Below, in pieces: positions 13,882 through 25,900 of a DNA stretch of 64,000 nt. The stretch comes from Brachionus manjavacas (lineage: Eukaryota > Rotifera > Eurotatoria > Ploima > Brachionidae). The notes under the pieces were generated by a model. It saw only the letters and a program-made list of their open reading frames with translations. It was not told where the DNA came from and did no database searches. The stretch lies in the NCBI GenBank assembly GCA_019054805.1, contig JAHQIY010000048.1, positions 95,321 through 159,320 of the forward strand, in the 5' to 3' direction. Made by a program: the position numbers and the translations under genes. Every line of letters begins with the position of its first letter. The stretch's first letter is position 1.

Positions 13882-15996
13882 CATTGCTGCTACGTTACCT
13901 TGAATTCACCATATTTTACGTAAAATATGGTAATCTAAAATAGGATATTTTTCGTGAAATAACGATAATTATTATCGTTAATTACCGATAATTATTGTAA
14001 AATTCATAGAAAAAAAAATTTCAAAATTTCTCGAAAAAAAACGATTTTAAACGAAATAAATTTTAAATTTTGTAAATAATATTTAAACGCGTATAATATT
14101 TTTAAAAAACAAAAATAATATTTTCTAGAACAAAAATACTGATGTTAGTGTCAATTATTTTTTGTTAGTACAATTAAATTAATTAATGTCAAATATGATT
14201 AAGATAGTAACTGTTTTATCTCTTTGACACCAAAATTGATTTAATTGAAACAAATAATATCCAAAAAAACTTTTTTTCAATAATTAATTAAAGACCTTCT
14301 AAAGCTGATTCCGACAAGATGAGTTTATTGGTGTTATACAAAAAGGAAATTTTTGAGCTAGACAATATTCACTATTCTCAAAATGTCTTTAATCGAAATC
14401 CCAAACAACTTAAGACAAGATGAGTCCATTAAACCAGAACAAGTTAAAAAAACTAGAGGAAAGGGAAAAGTTTACCTCCCTTTCTGTAGTTTTCGTAACT
14501 TAGAATCAGCTCAAGGAAATCTAGCTATGACTTTTGCCGATAACGATTGGACTTGTAAGCGGGCCACAGAGAATTTGCCTGGCGATGTCATTTGGTATCA
14601 ATGTACAAAATGTACAATTCATTTAAAGCTTTATAGTTTTAATGACTCTATCCTTATTGAAATGACAGACGAGGTTCATGATCATTCAAAATGGGAAAAG
14701 CAAAAGACGAATTATGTCATCAGAGAGCCAGCGAGAAGTAAAATCATTGAATACGAAAAAATGAGTAAGTAAATCTTTTAAATTTCTAAGTTTAAACATT
14801 CATTTATTTTTATTTTTTCAGATCTGAAACCATCAGCAATTCTAGACATGCTAGAAAAACAAAAAATCGAATGTCTGAGCAAAAAACAACTGAACAATTT
14901 TCTAGCAAGTCGTAATGAACATGGTATTGTATTGTCATGGTATTGTCGTAATGTAACAATTTTACCGACTTCGACGAGTTTATTCAAAACATTAATTCAA
15001 TCAATGTTATTCAAGTTAATCGAGACGAACGGGAGCTAAGCACTTGCAGCTGCAAAGATTGGCTTAAGAATTATAAATGTGATCATGTGATTGCAGTCTG
15101 TTCTCGGCTAAGTAAGTTTTTACTCACCTTACAATTCTCTAAAACTTTTACTAAATTTTATTTTAAGAACTTTGTCATATCAAAGAAATAGCAATGAACA
15201 TTCCACTTGAAAGAAAGCGCCGTCCAGGTCGCCCTAAAGCTACAACTAATGCCTTATCTCGTCAGCCAAATGAAACTCAAAATGTGAATGTTTTGTGTAT
15301 CAGCGTATCTGAAGAATCAGATTCGGGCGATCCGCCTGTACAAGTGCCAATATCAAAAAAAATTCGTCTTGAAGAGACCCTAGCCGTTACTCCACAACCC
15401 CAAGTTAAAAAAAAACGCGGTAGACCAGTTGAATCAAACAAACAAAAAAAAAAGTAAATTGAATATTATTTTTGCCTATATTTAATTATTTTGGTTCTAA
15501 TTTGATACAAATTGTATTACTTTTTTTATTTATGTACCTTTTTTATTATAATAGAAATAAAAAAATACATTTGTTCCTTAGTTCAGTAATTTTGTTTTTT
15601 ATTTCAATAATTAATAACATAACTGATAATTACATGCCATATTTAAATATTAATTTTCATTTTTTGTTTAAAAAAAATGAATTTAAAAATAAAAAATCGA
15701 TTTTTCCCTTATTGATTTATTACCATTTTCGCCTTTTTTACAAAAATTTACCGAAATTTGCGTAAATTTTCGTCAAAAAATTCATCCAAATTTTAATTTT
15801 TTTCCTTTTTCAATAATTCAAAAAAAAAATTTTTTTCATGAAAATCGGTTTTTTTCGAGAAATTTTGGAATTTTTTTTCTATGAATTTTACAATAATTAT
15901 CGTTATTTATATTTTTCGGAAAATATGGTAAAATATCATGAATTTACCATAATTTACGTAAAAAATCGTGAATTCAAGGTATCGTAGCAGCACTGT
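13882..15996. mobile_element. MULE-like DNA transposon with long subterminal inverted repeats
   Basis: The left end (about 13882-14050) and right end (about 15830-15996) are imperfect inverted repeats of about 160 bp. Both start tgctgctacg and continue taccttgaattcac, then an acgtaa palindrome, then a run with cgataattattgtaaaattcatag. The element is about 2.1 kb and encloses one gene whose product has MULE transposase features. The exact termini and TSD could not be fixed; I saw no perfect 9-10 bp direct repeat. Confidence 0.75.
14383..15457 (+). pseudogene. MULE transposase derivative: N-terminal zinc finger, SWIM finger, AT-hooks; catalytic core missing
   Basis: Exon 1 (14383-14764) carries a FLYWCH/WRKY-type finger: WTCKRATENLPGDVIWYQCTKC ending in HDHS. 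Exon 2 (14822-15111) begins with the conserved helical segment PSAILDMLEKQ...LNNFLASRNEHG. A different frame then gives a SWIM zinc finger, CSCKDWLKNYKCDHVIAVC (CxC...CxH). Exon 3 (15168-15457) contains two AT-hook-like motifs (RRPGRPKA, KKRGRPVE). Introns have clean gtaagt donors. In MULE transposases the DDE domain lies between the helical segment and SWIM. Here that gap is only about 100 bp, contains the repeated catggtattg and switches frame, so an internal deletion removed the catalytic domain. It is a dead or non-autonomous derivative, with possible residual DNA binding. Confidence 0.8.
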
Positions 15997-16762
15997 ATGT
16001 TTTCGTTTGAAAGTTCACTTGAATTATATAAAAATTCATTAAAAAGCATCAATAGCTAGATTCACAATACTTAACAAATCTTAAAAATTTACAAAAAAAA
16101 AATTTTTTTTTTAATCCTTAATTTAATTTTTTATGTCATTTTAAATATAAAGTTAAGAATTCCGAAAAATTCTTATATTCTCATTCTTTGCCTTCTTCTT
16201 TTAATTTAAATTCATTTAACATGCTAAAAAATTTGATTTAATAAAAAACAAAATTTTATAAATAAATGAGGGTGTCCAACATGTCCGCACCAGAAACTCA
16301 AGTCTTCTTTGGACACTTAAAAAACCAAATTTTCTCTAAAAAAAAAGAGATCTCATTAATCTCTCAAGTTAGCTGCTTTTAAGTATCTTGAACAAGAAAA
16401 TCTAATCTGTTCTTAATAAATTTTTGTAAGATCTTTATTCAATCTTAAAATATTCTTAATTTTAAGGAAAAAATAAGAATCCTTTAAGGGTTTTAAAAGA
16501 TTTAAAAAAAAAATTTCATTCCATGTCTTAAAAGTTCTTAGATAAGAGCAAATCCTTGCATTTCTTATATTGTTGGCTTTTTTAAAATCATTGATTTAAT
16601 TCTAAAATGGTCTTGAACAATTCAAGAATTTTCAAATTCACAATAGATGATAAATTTTACCGATTTTTAAATAACTTTTATTCTTTTTTTATTTTATATT
16701 TTTACTAATTATTTAAATTTAAGAGTATTAAAAATGAAAAATTCACTATCACTAAAAATATT
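15997..16762. other. Intergenic, nothing recognised
   Basis: AT-rich spacer between the MULE element and the 3' end of the DeSI-PUL gene. No repeat or coding signal beyond short open frames. Confidence 0.4.
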
Positions 16763-19096
16763 TCATACATTATTTTTTGAATGTACTATTTGATCAATGC
16801 TTGTTAAAATCGACTGAATTTCATTGTTTTCTTCATTTGTGTTTTTTTCTGCTTTCGAAGTCAATTCTTTTGAAACTTTGCTCAAATCCAATTCCATACT
16901 TAGAGCCAATTCTCTCACCTTAAATTTAATGAATAAAAATACAACCATATTTTATTCCATATAAGCATTACATTATCTGAATTGGCTAAACAACTTCTCA
17001 ATAGTGAAAGCAAATGATAAATTGTTTTGGGGTTGGTTTTAATTTGGTGAAATCTTTCCAGAAGCATGCAGCCAAGAGATAGTGCATTTGAATCATTGAC
17101 TAGATTTTCCAAGTGATAATGCGATATCAAGTTGTAGAAAAGAGATATTGCTGATTCGAATATTTGAATTTCAATTCGAGTTTCTAGCTTAATATGAGTG
17201 AAATTGATTACATGCTTGAAAAGTGTGTCTTGATGTTCCTCATGAAGCAGGTGTTCACTAACTGCTTTGTGACTGCACAAATTACTGATCTAAAATATCA
17301 TTTTAATATTTTGAAAAAATTTTTTTTTAATGACTTCTTACTAATTGTAAAGAAAGATTTTTAAATTCGTTAGATTTTGAATCTTCTAAATGTGGAACAA
17401 ACACGCTCACAAATGAGCATTCTTTTGAAATCATAATGGCCAGTTTTTCATTCAGGCTCAAATTTTGTAAAATTTTTAAAGCCATAAGTTGAAACTGGTC
17501 ATTTTTCACCAAATTAAAATACAGATCAACTAGAATAAAAATTTTAAATCAATTTTTTCTTTCAAAATCAAATTAAATAGTAATTACAAAGAAGCTTCAA
17601 GTGATTGTTTAAAATTGTTGATTTCGATTCTTGGTCTTGAACAAAACTCTGAATATCCATAAATAGATCAATTTCATTTTGATTTAAAAGTCTCTTTTCG
17701 ATGCAATGATCTAGGAGGTTATTTAAGTCAGTGTTTACCTATGATTTAAAATAGAAAATTTCTAAATTTCTAATTCTAAAACAGAGTTGTTTAAAAGTCC
17801 CAAATTAAAGTCCAAGTCCGGACTTTATTCCTGAATAATTACTCTTCATGGAAAAATAGGAAGATTTATTTGAATAATTTTTAAAACCGGAGAAAAAACT
17901 GACTTCAGTCGTCGGCTCATCAAGATTAAGATAATTTATAATTATAAAATACTTGACGAATTTTTGCTAGTTGTTATATTCATCGTGAAAAAAAAGAAAT
18001 AAAAGCAGACTTGTTTATAAGTCACAAAAATTTAAGTTATGACTTGCACAAAAATTTTTATCAATACCTGCTTCATCTGGACCAGTTGAAAGAATTATTT
18101 TCTAAATCTGGTTACATTTACAGAGCACATAGGTCAAGATTACGTCCAGAAATTTGGAAGCAACTACTTTATTGGTATCAAATATGGATTTATAAAATCA
18201 TTGACTTGACTTTAAAAAAAAAAATGATAAAAAGTCTTTACTCAGACTTCTGAAAAAAAAAAGTCCGGACTTGGACTTTAGACTTGTGACTTTTAAACAA
18301 CTCTGTTCTAAAATTACCTCTGGATTAAACAAAGTCAACGATGGAGATATTTGAGCAGTTTTTTCTGCCTTGGTATGCTGTACTCCTGTTCTGGGAATCT
18401 GCGCAAGAAGAGATGAATCACCATTCTTGTATTGATGAAGAGGGTCTGCAGCTTGCTCCAGTAAAGGTCTTAACATTCCACCAAGAGGTCTGAAATAAAG
18501 AGGTTAGTTTTCATCTCCAAATTAATTTGTGTTCTTACGAGCTAAGAACTTCTCTGGGCAGATCAATTATATGTTGGGGAATTGGTTTCCCAATTAAAAA
18601 CATTGAAAGATCGTTTGAGAAATTATTACAGTTATGCTCCAATAAATTATATGTACCAATTCTATGTGAAAAAATTTCATCGATGAAAAGTTTATTCTTT
18701 ATTTAGAAATTTTAATACTTATATGTTGTTTCACGCATTTGGTTAATAATATCAAAAAAATCATTTTCAGCTACTTCTGTTCTGCCTAAATGAATTATTT
18801 CGTTTGGTTCGCCCAAAATTGTTGCTTTCTAAAATCAAATTAAGCATTTTCTTGGCAATTATTTTTAGTCTTTACCGGTAAACAGCATGAAATACCCTCG
18901 TTGCCGAAATACCACTCTCTGTCATATGCTACTATTCCAGTGTGCCATACACCATCAAAGTGCTTTCCTTTTGATTTTAGATAAGCTTGAAAACTTTATT
19001 TTTTTAGCTAGACGAATGAATACCTAAAAACATTGCGCTAAACTGCTTAGCCATTCCTTTGGACAAATCATAGACGTACAAGTAAAGTTCACTCAT
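16763..19096 (-). CDS. DeSI-1 (PPPDE) deSUMOylating isopeptidase fused to a PUL domain, nine exons
   Basis: Minus-strand exons 19024-19096, 18876-18985, 18719-18828, 18539-18661, 18318-18489, 17588-17738, 17342-17529, 16972-17289 and 16763-16918 total 1218 nt, or 405 residues, all junctions in phase. Residues 1-135 form a PPPDE cysteine-isopeptidase domain: [15 protein letters not shown], the catalytic His in GVWHTGIV (His39), and the catalytic Cys in [11 protein letters not shown] (Cys109), at almost the positions known for human DESI1. The C-terminal 220 or so residues are helical and armadillo-like ([39 protein letters not shown]) and fit a PUL domain, which binds Cdc48/p97. Such PPPDE-PUL fusions are known in plants and fungi, with thioredoxin between; vertebrate DESI1 lacks PUL. 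Intron 5 (17739-18317) is enlarged by a MITE. Confidence 0.88.
17782..18305. mobile_element. hAT-type MITE in intron 5 of the DeSI-PUL gene
   Basis: Termini CAGAGTTGTTTAAAAGTC and its complement form inverted repeats with a second inner pair around agtccaagtccggact. The direct repeat ttctaaaa at 17774-17781 and 18306-18313 is a perfect 8-bp TSD. An 8-bp TSD with CAGAG ends is the hAT signature. No transposase is encoded. It makes this intron about 580 bp against about 50 bp for the others. Related copies lie at 29611-29962 and in each tandem unit. Confidence 0.9.
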
Positions 19097-20148
19097 GGTA
19101 AGAGTTTATCCAAATTAATTTATGCTGCTAAATGTAAAAATTTTAGTTCTATTTTACACTGAAGAAATGACTATAATAATTTTAAGATTTATAATTATTT
19201 CAATTTAGATTTGCAATTGAGTATAAATGTTATTAAGATATTTTTTGAAATTTTCAGAATATTCTAGAATTTTCTGATTTTGAAATTTTAAATAAACATT
19301 TTGGTCGAAGTTCTATTTATCACATGTGAGCAAAAATTAATTAAAAGGGCATTGATTCACTTTTTTTCAACAATCTGTAAAATAAAAATTTGTTAAAACA
19401 AGGTTTCAGTATGATTGAAAAAGTACAGTTGAACGCTTGAAAGCTCAAGATTTAGAGTAAAAGAATTTATTAAAAAAACGAAAAAATGCTTTTATCAATT
19501 AAGATTTTAAAAAATAATCTTTGAAATTTAACTGATTTTGCTAGGAAAAAAAATGGAAGAAAGTCGACAGCAAAAAAATGTGTACATTTGAATTTATGAA
19601 CTAAATTATTTGAATTTAAATTGTGGTATTTTATCTAAGAATTTGAACTAGTCTTTAGTTCAATTGAAAAAAACGGGGGAGTGAAGTTTGGAGCAATTTT
19701 GCTCAACAAAAAAATATTCGTAACTTTATCCATATGAATATTGGTTTAATTTTTTTTGACTGAAAAATTTTGAAGGTGACAAATTTAATTTTTTTTTAGA
19801 TGACAAAAATAACTAAAAGTGGTGACTAATTTAATTATTCTGACAAAAAAACTAAACCACTGACAAATATATGTATATTGAGTTGACCATTTATTAATTT
19901 TGCACTGACAAAATAAAACCTATTTTATAGATATGTTTTATTTTTATTTTATTTTAGTTCTAATTAAGCTATGTAATTATGTAATTCTCTAAGATTGTTT
20001 TCTCATAGATGACTCTAGCTTGATTATGAGATTTGGACAAAACGGTTTGTCATAATCGTCTGGAGCTTCCTTCCGATTTTGGTGCTACAGTTCAAGATTT
20101 TGATTTTTATTGTCAGCTCAAAATCATCAATTTATTGTAAAAATAAAA
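19097..20148. other. Intergenic, nothing recognised
   Basis: AT-rich stretch upstream of the DeSI-PUL gene; contains a loosely repeated (t)gacaaa motif at 19777-19915 but no gene. Confidence 0.4.
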
Positions 20149-20159
20149 GCTATGACATA

Positions 20160-20412
20160 AACAGGGCACAGAATGCGCTCTCCAAGACATTATACATAAT
20201 AGCTTACGATAACTATTATTATTATTATTAAAATTTTACTAAGAATTAATTTATTTATTGAAAATTAAGAAACTTTAACAGTCTTATTTTTAGATTTGAC
20301 CAAAAGAAGTTTTATTTGATCAGTCTTTGAAATCAAGCTTTATTAGATTTAAAAAATTAAAATTTGCTTTAAAGAACATAACATTAACAAAATTCGGCTG
20401 ATAAAATTCATA
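20160..20412 (+). repeat. Left arm of an inverted repeat flanking 20421-21098
   Basis: Matches the reverse complement of 21795-22193 closely. It contains a (att)n tract next to a gcttacgataac motif, reminiscent of LINE 3' ends. The right arm is split by a block of about 140 bp (about 21909-22046) absent here. Confidence 0.75.
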
Positions 20413-20420
20413 ACTAAAAA

Positions 20421-21098
20421 CTAAAATTTGTAATTAAAAAATGTGGTTGACTTTGGTCTTGATGATTCTGGAACCATGTGAAGGGTCTTATTAACTCCCG
20501 AGCCTCTATTATGATCTAGAATATTCTCAGCCTCGAATTTTACTCTTGGAACCGGTCTCGCTGATAGCGGTTGGCTTCCGTAATTGGTCAATAAATTTCC
20601 AACGCTTCCTCTTCCTTTTTCATTGTTGTATTTTCCTTCGTAATAGACTCGAGGTTTGGTGCATTCATTTGAAGCGCCCTTGCCGTATTCATTCAGAATA
20701 AAGTTAAATGAACCTTTGTTTTTCATGTAATTTTCTTGCGCTTCTTTTTTAATCCTAGGACCTTTTTTTATTATAGGCTGGCTTTCACAGTATCCTGTGA
20801 GAACTTCTTTCATATTTCCTTCTAAAAGTGAGCCTTTTATTTTGGATTTTTTTATTTAATTTTGAATATCACCTGTATTTTTAATGTACGAATTTTGTGC
20901 AACTTCGTACTTTACCCTGGGAATTGGTCTTTGAGTGTCATTTGACTGATCAGAATAGTCGCTTAAATTAATGCTTCCTCTGTTTCTCATGTAGTTCTCT
21001 CTGCCCTCAAATTTTACTCTTGGAACTTGTCTGGGTGAAGAATAACTGTTTTCTGGATCATAAAGAGGTATGGTGCTTTTGCTTAACGAAGTGGTCAT
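20421..21098 (-). CDS. Protein with five about-35-residue PRVKFE repeats, function unknown
   Basis: Two exons (20873-21098 and 20421-20821, intron 51 bp, phase 1) give 208 residues starting MTTSLSKSTIPLYD. I do not recognise the family. The sequence is five imperfect repeats that each begin PR(V/I)(K/Y)(F/Y/K)E, followed by (E/Q)N(Y), a (N/K)(R/T/K)G(S) element and a hydrophobic N/DY-like end. Repeats 2 and 3 are joined across the splice site, which supports the model. It is rich in N, S, R and K, has no signal peptide or membrane segment, and is probably extended or disordered. It ends 9 bp from the left arm of the inverted repeat. Confidence 0.7.
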
Positions 21099-21794
21099 TT
21101 TGCTTGTTTCGTTAAAAACTCTAATAAAACTTTTAAATTCAACCAACTTATTTTAAATTAATTAAAATGTGTCTAGATCTAGTTGCTATGGTAACAGAAA
21201 AAAGAAATATTTTTCATTTAAAATTCCTAAATTACTGCCAAATTATGATATCTAATAAACGGCTTCGCAATAAATTTTTTTATTAGAATTTAAATTAAAA
21301 ATAAATGAAAAACTAATCAACTTTCAAATGTGTTGGTTAATTAAGGATTTAGAAAAAAAAACACTATTTCTCTAATTTGAACTAAAAAATTAAATTTTTT
21401 AAGGATAAATAAAAATACTTAATTCATTTTTTTTTATTTTTTAAACTGGATGATCATTCCTATTTATTCTTAATTACTTTTAGAAATGATCAAATTTCTA
21501 GTCTCTAAGCATTCACCACTAGAACATGTTTTAACTTTCATTAAAACAATATTAAATTAATTAATAAAATCAATAAAAGCGATATTTTTGATTAAATAAT
21601 GACTTAAATTCAAATTTAAATTAAATACAAAAAAATAAAACTTGATTTAACGCATTCAATTAAAATAAATATAATTTTATTTATCAAAATAAGTGTTGGA
21701 AATCGACTCAAATCGATTGAAAAATTTAGACAATTTTTTTTTTATCAAGTTTATTTGATTGTCTTCTTCCAACTTTCCTACCTTCGTTCTAAAA

Positions 21795-22193
21795 ATGGAT
21801 TTTATCAGCTGAATTTTGTTAATGTTATGTTCTTTTAAGCAAATTTTAATTTTTTAAATCTAATAAAGCTTGATTTCAAATACTGATCAAATAAAACTTA
21901 ATCATTTTTATTTGAAGTTTGGAATTTTTCCCAACAACAGGATACGGTATTAAAAATTTAGATAAAGAAAAAAAATGAATTGATTTAATGTATAAAAATA
22001 GTTTTCAAAAAATTATTACAAATCGTGCATTTATTTTTGAAGGCTTTTGGTCAAATCTAAAAATAAGACTGTTAAAGTTTCTTAATTTTCAATAAATAAA
22101 TTAATTCTTAGCAAAATTTTAATAATAATAATAGTTATCGTAAGCTATTATGTATAATGTCTTGGAGAGCGCATTCTGTGTCCTGTTTAAGTC
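21795..22193 (-). repeat. Right arm of the inverted repeat, interrupted
   Basis: 21795-21908 and 22047-22193 are the complement of 20160-20412. The intervening 140 bp is an insertion here or a deletion in the left arm. The arms frame the five-repeat gene in a loop of about 1.4 kb. The rest of 21099-21794 and 22194-22928 is AT-rich with no gene seen. Confidence 0.72.
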
Positions 22194-22928
22194 ATAGCTA
22201 ACAATGTCAAAAGACTGATTTAGAATTGACTTCTGTATTTACAATGAAAAACAAACCACATAACTCTTTATATACATATTCATTTAATACTGCAACCAGT
22301 GACAATTTAAAAATAAAAACTTTTTCAAATTAAGATGTTGAAAAATTTTTTTGAAAAAAAAAAGTAATTTTTAGAGTGCATTGGAAACAATTTAATTTTG
22401 GAAAATAAAAATAAAATTAAAAATTGAAAAAGTCAAAATGAATTTAAAACTTCTATACTTTTAATGGAATTTCTGAATCATAAATAAAATATCAAAATTT
22501 TTTACATTTTTTTTTCAACTTAAGCCTCCTAATAAAATTCCGCAATTGCCTTATGACCGATTTTTTATTGCTTATAATGGTAAGCTTGCGCGAAGTTTTT
22601 TCAGTAGCCAATTTAAGATGCTACAAACATGGATTTACCCATAGGAATACTCAGCGTAGGAATAAATTAATAGTATCAACTTAAAATTTTTATTTTTTTT
22701 GATATGATTTTTTTCTTTTTCCACAAAAACTATAATTGTAATTTTTTTGTTACTAATGAAAATATTTTATCTATAAAAAAAGACTTTTTGCTAGATTTTT
22801 ATCTACTATTTGAAAATAAATTTACTATTCAAAAAAATATGGGCCATATTGATCGATTTATTCGGTCAATTTAAAAAAAAAAGATATTAACTAAATTAAA
22901 TAAATAAACTGATCTTGAAACAATTAAA

Positions 22929-25900
22929 TCAAATATTTATTTTTGGCATCAATTCTCTCAGTCTTTTTTGATGTAAGTCTTCCAAATCATATCTCATTGC
23001 ATTCGCCTTGCTATATAATTCTGCAGTACTTGGATCTCGATTTGACTGTATTTGTTTTAACTCTTCCAATGTGAGTCTTGAACATTTTTCATCCGCTTTA
23101 GTCGAGCTCTTAAGATCAATCTCTTTGGAACCATTTTTTTTCTTGCTTTTTGAATAACTTTGATATCCTGCCATGCAATTTTCAGATAGCGAAAGTGTGT
23201 CTTCAAAGCACTTAATTGATCCTGATTTTGGCTCAACTCTAATCGGTGAATCGATTTTAGACTTGGGTATACTAATTTTGAAATATTGCGGCATTATTGA
23301 ATTTGATTCTTTCTGTATACTCTTACAGACAGGGCAAAGACTTTGTCCGTTCTTGTCTTTATAAACAGGAACAGGAAACAATCTATCATTCAATTTGTAA
23401 CTATGAATGCCTAAATTAAAATTAAAATTTTTTAATTATTCTTTTTAGAAAAAGCTACATTTATGGTTAATTCCGTCAACAAGTTCACCATTGGTATCTA
23501 CCATTTGTTTCCTATAAAAACTAGCATCATTTTCTAGAATACTATTTATTGTTCCGTTAAAATTATTCATTTTAGTTGAAACACAGTCTTGCATATTGTC
23601 CATGCGGAAACGACTTAATTCTAACCAAAAATCATCAGGCTTAGATAAATCATCATATTCTTTTTTTAAGGCTAGATTATCTTAATATAAAAAAAATTAT
23701 TGTTATTTTAGAGAGAAATAATGGAAATTGGCAAAATGAAGTTGATATAATTTTTATGTTCATGGTATAATTCAATTTTTGTACCCATTTTTTTCCACTA
23801 ATCTTGTTAAACTTACAAAATCTTGTAAATTTAACTGAATGTTTTTTGAATTTTTTTTTTTTTTGGGGGGGGGGGGTCTGAAACTTTACAGCCTTATATA
23901 AAGTATATCTTATTTAAGCTTTTTTATCTCAAAATTTAATGGACAAATCTACTCGATCGACACATTTTCTGAAAGAGAATTAAATGCTCTATATTCTGAG
24001 CTGGTTATCTTGAGAAAAAAATTGAGGATTTTTGACATTTTTTAAGTTATCGGGATCTTCTTTTTTTCAAACCCCTTAACCTATATATTTTTATACAAAT
24101 TTTAAAACTAGACAAAATTCTGAACAAAACTATGGTTTTTATTTTTTTATTTATTTAGTTTAAAAATTTTTATAGTTGCTCAAAAAGTGTCGATTTTTTG
24201 AAATATTTTCAAATTTAATAAATTGAATGTTAATTTTTGACATCTTTTTACATAATTATAAAATTTTGAATTCATTTTGAAATTTTTTGTAATATTTCAG
24301 ACTTTTGGTAAATTAAAAATGCCACTTAAGTCAGCCTTTTACCAAAGTTGAATCTCAAATTTTGGAAGAAGAAACATCTTCTGAAACAGTAACTCCTCAA
24401 ATTTTGATCCCATCGGTGATGAAACTTTCGAAGATAATAGTTTTGAAATTGATGAGATTGCTTATGTTGATTTGAAAATTATTTCAGAAATTAAAGATTT
24501 TATTCTTTCTGGAAATTGTTCAAAACGTTCCATTAGCATCCTTATCCTTGCCATACTTAAGTATAAAAAATAATTAAATTTTCCATCACCGATGGGATCA
24601 AAATTTGAAGGAGTTGCTGTTTCAGAAGATATTTCATCTGATTCTTCAACAAACTCGAAAGCTATTCGGATCAACTTGGGAAGCTTTCCTTAATTACAAT
24701 TTTAATAAAAAAATAAGATAAGGAGATAAAAATAACATTGTTCAAAAAGACAATAAAACTCAGAAATTACGCGGTTTTTATAGTTCTTTTTATCGAAATT
24801 AATGAAAAAAATCTTTTAGACAAATTATTTTCAAATTTTTTGTTAAATGCAATTTGAAATTTATTTTGATAATAAATAAATTTTTGGCTTTGATTTCTTT
24901 TTAAAATCAACATTACTTTTTTTCTAACAAAAATTTTTTCATTCTAATTATAAAAAAGTTATTCAAAATTTCCTAGTATAATCTAAGTGTACTCTTAATT
25001 AATAAATTTGCTGCATGCTTCTAAAATTACTAAAAAACATTTTTATTTTTAGGTCCTACTAAAACACTGACCACATAACTTTCTGATCTTTGCTTTTTTA
25101 AAAAAAACAAATAAATCTGTTCTTTTTCAGTCTATTATTTCAAGAACTGTACTTTCTGGACAACACCTACACATATTTTTGGAAAGCTGGTAAAATTCTC
25201 TCAAATTATTATGTGGATCATTTGGGGATCAGCAGGGGTTCAGATTTTTTAAAATACAAAAATTCAAATTAATAAGAAAACAATAATCTTGGGATAAAAT
25301 AATTTGGTTTCCGAAAAGTATAGAAAATTCCAAACTTTTAGACATGTTAAAACTTAAAAAAATTTATGTTCTTAATAAAAAAGTGTCGGTCATAACACAC
25401 TAGTTGTCTTAGAAAAATAAAGTTTATTAAGAAAAATGTGGTATTTACACTGTAAAAAAAATGTGTAATTACTCATACAGTGTGTGTATATTTGGAACTT
25501 TAAAAGTGTTCTTTTGTTTCCTTTAACTTTACAGCGTCTTGAACTTGGTCGTTTTTGGTATAAACAGAATTTTTGGTAGAAGAAGTTATAGCCATTTTTT
25601 TTGTACCACCTAATTCATTTATTTATTAGATTCAATTGACGCCAATTCTGCAGATGTAAAATAATAAAGATTGTTGCAAAAATATAAAATGTACCACTTA
25701 AATATTAAATTTTTTTTATATTAAATTTCAACTATTTTTTTTATTTTTGAAAATTTACCACTTTGAAATTTTCTACTTTGACTTTTTATTTGATTCAAAT
25801 TATTTGGTACTACAATAATTTGAATCCAAAATTTTTTTGAGATTACATTTTTTAATTTCGAAAGAAAACCATTCCAATTCCCCCCGCTTAACGAATCCAA

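Noticed and set aside
15472-15765. 97-codon frame after the MULE gene (MPIFNYFGSN...)
   Set aside because: Low-complexity F/I/N/K-rich translation of AT-rich DNA; starts inside the MULE 3' end.
16270-16320. gtgtcc...ggacac pair as a small TIR element
   Set aside because: Only six bases match and there is no target duplication; expected by chance.
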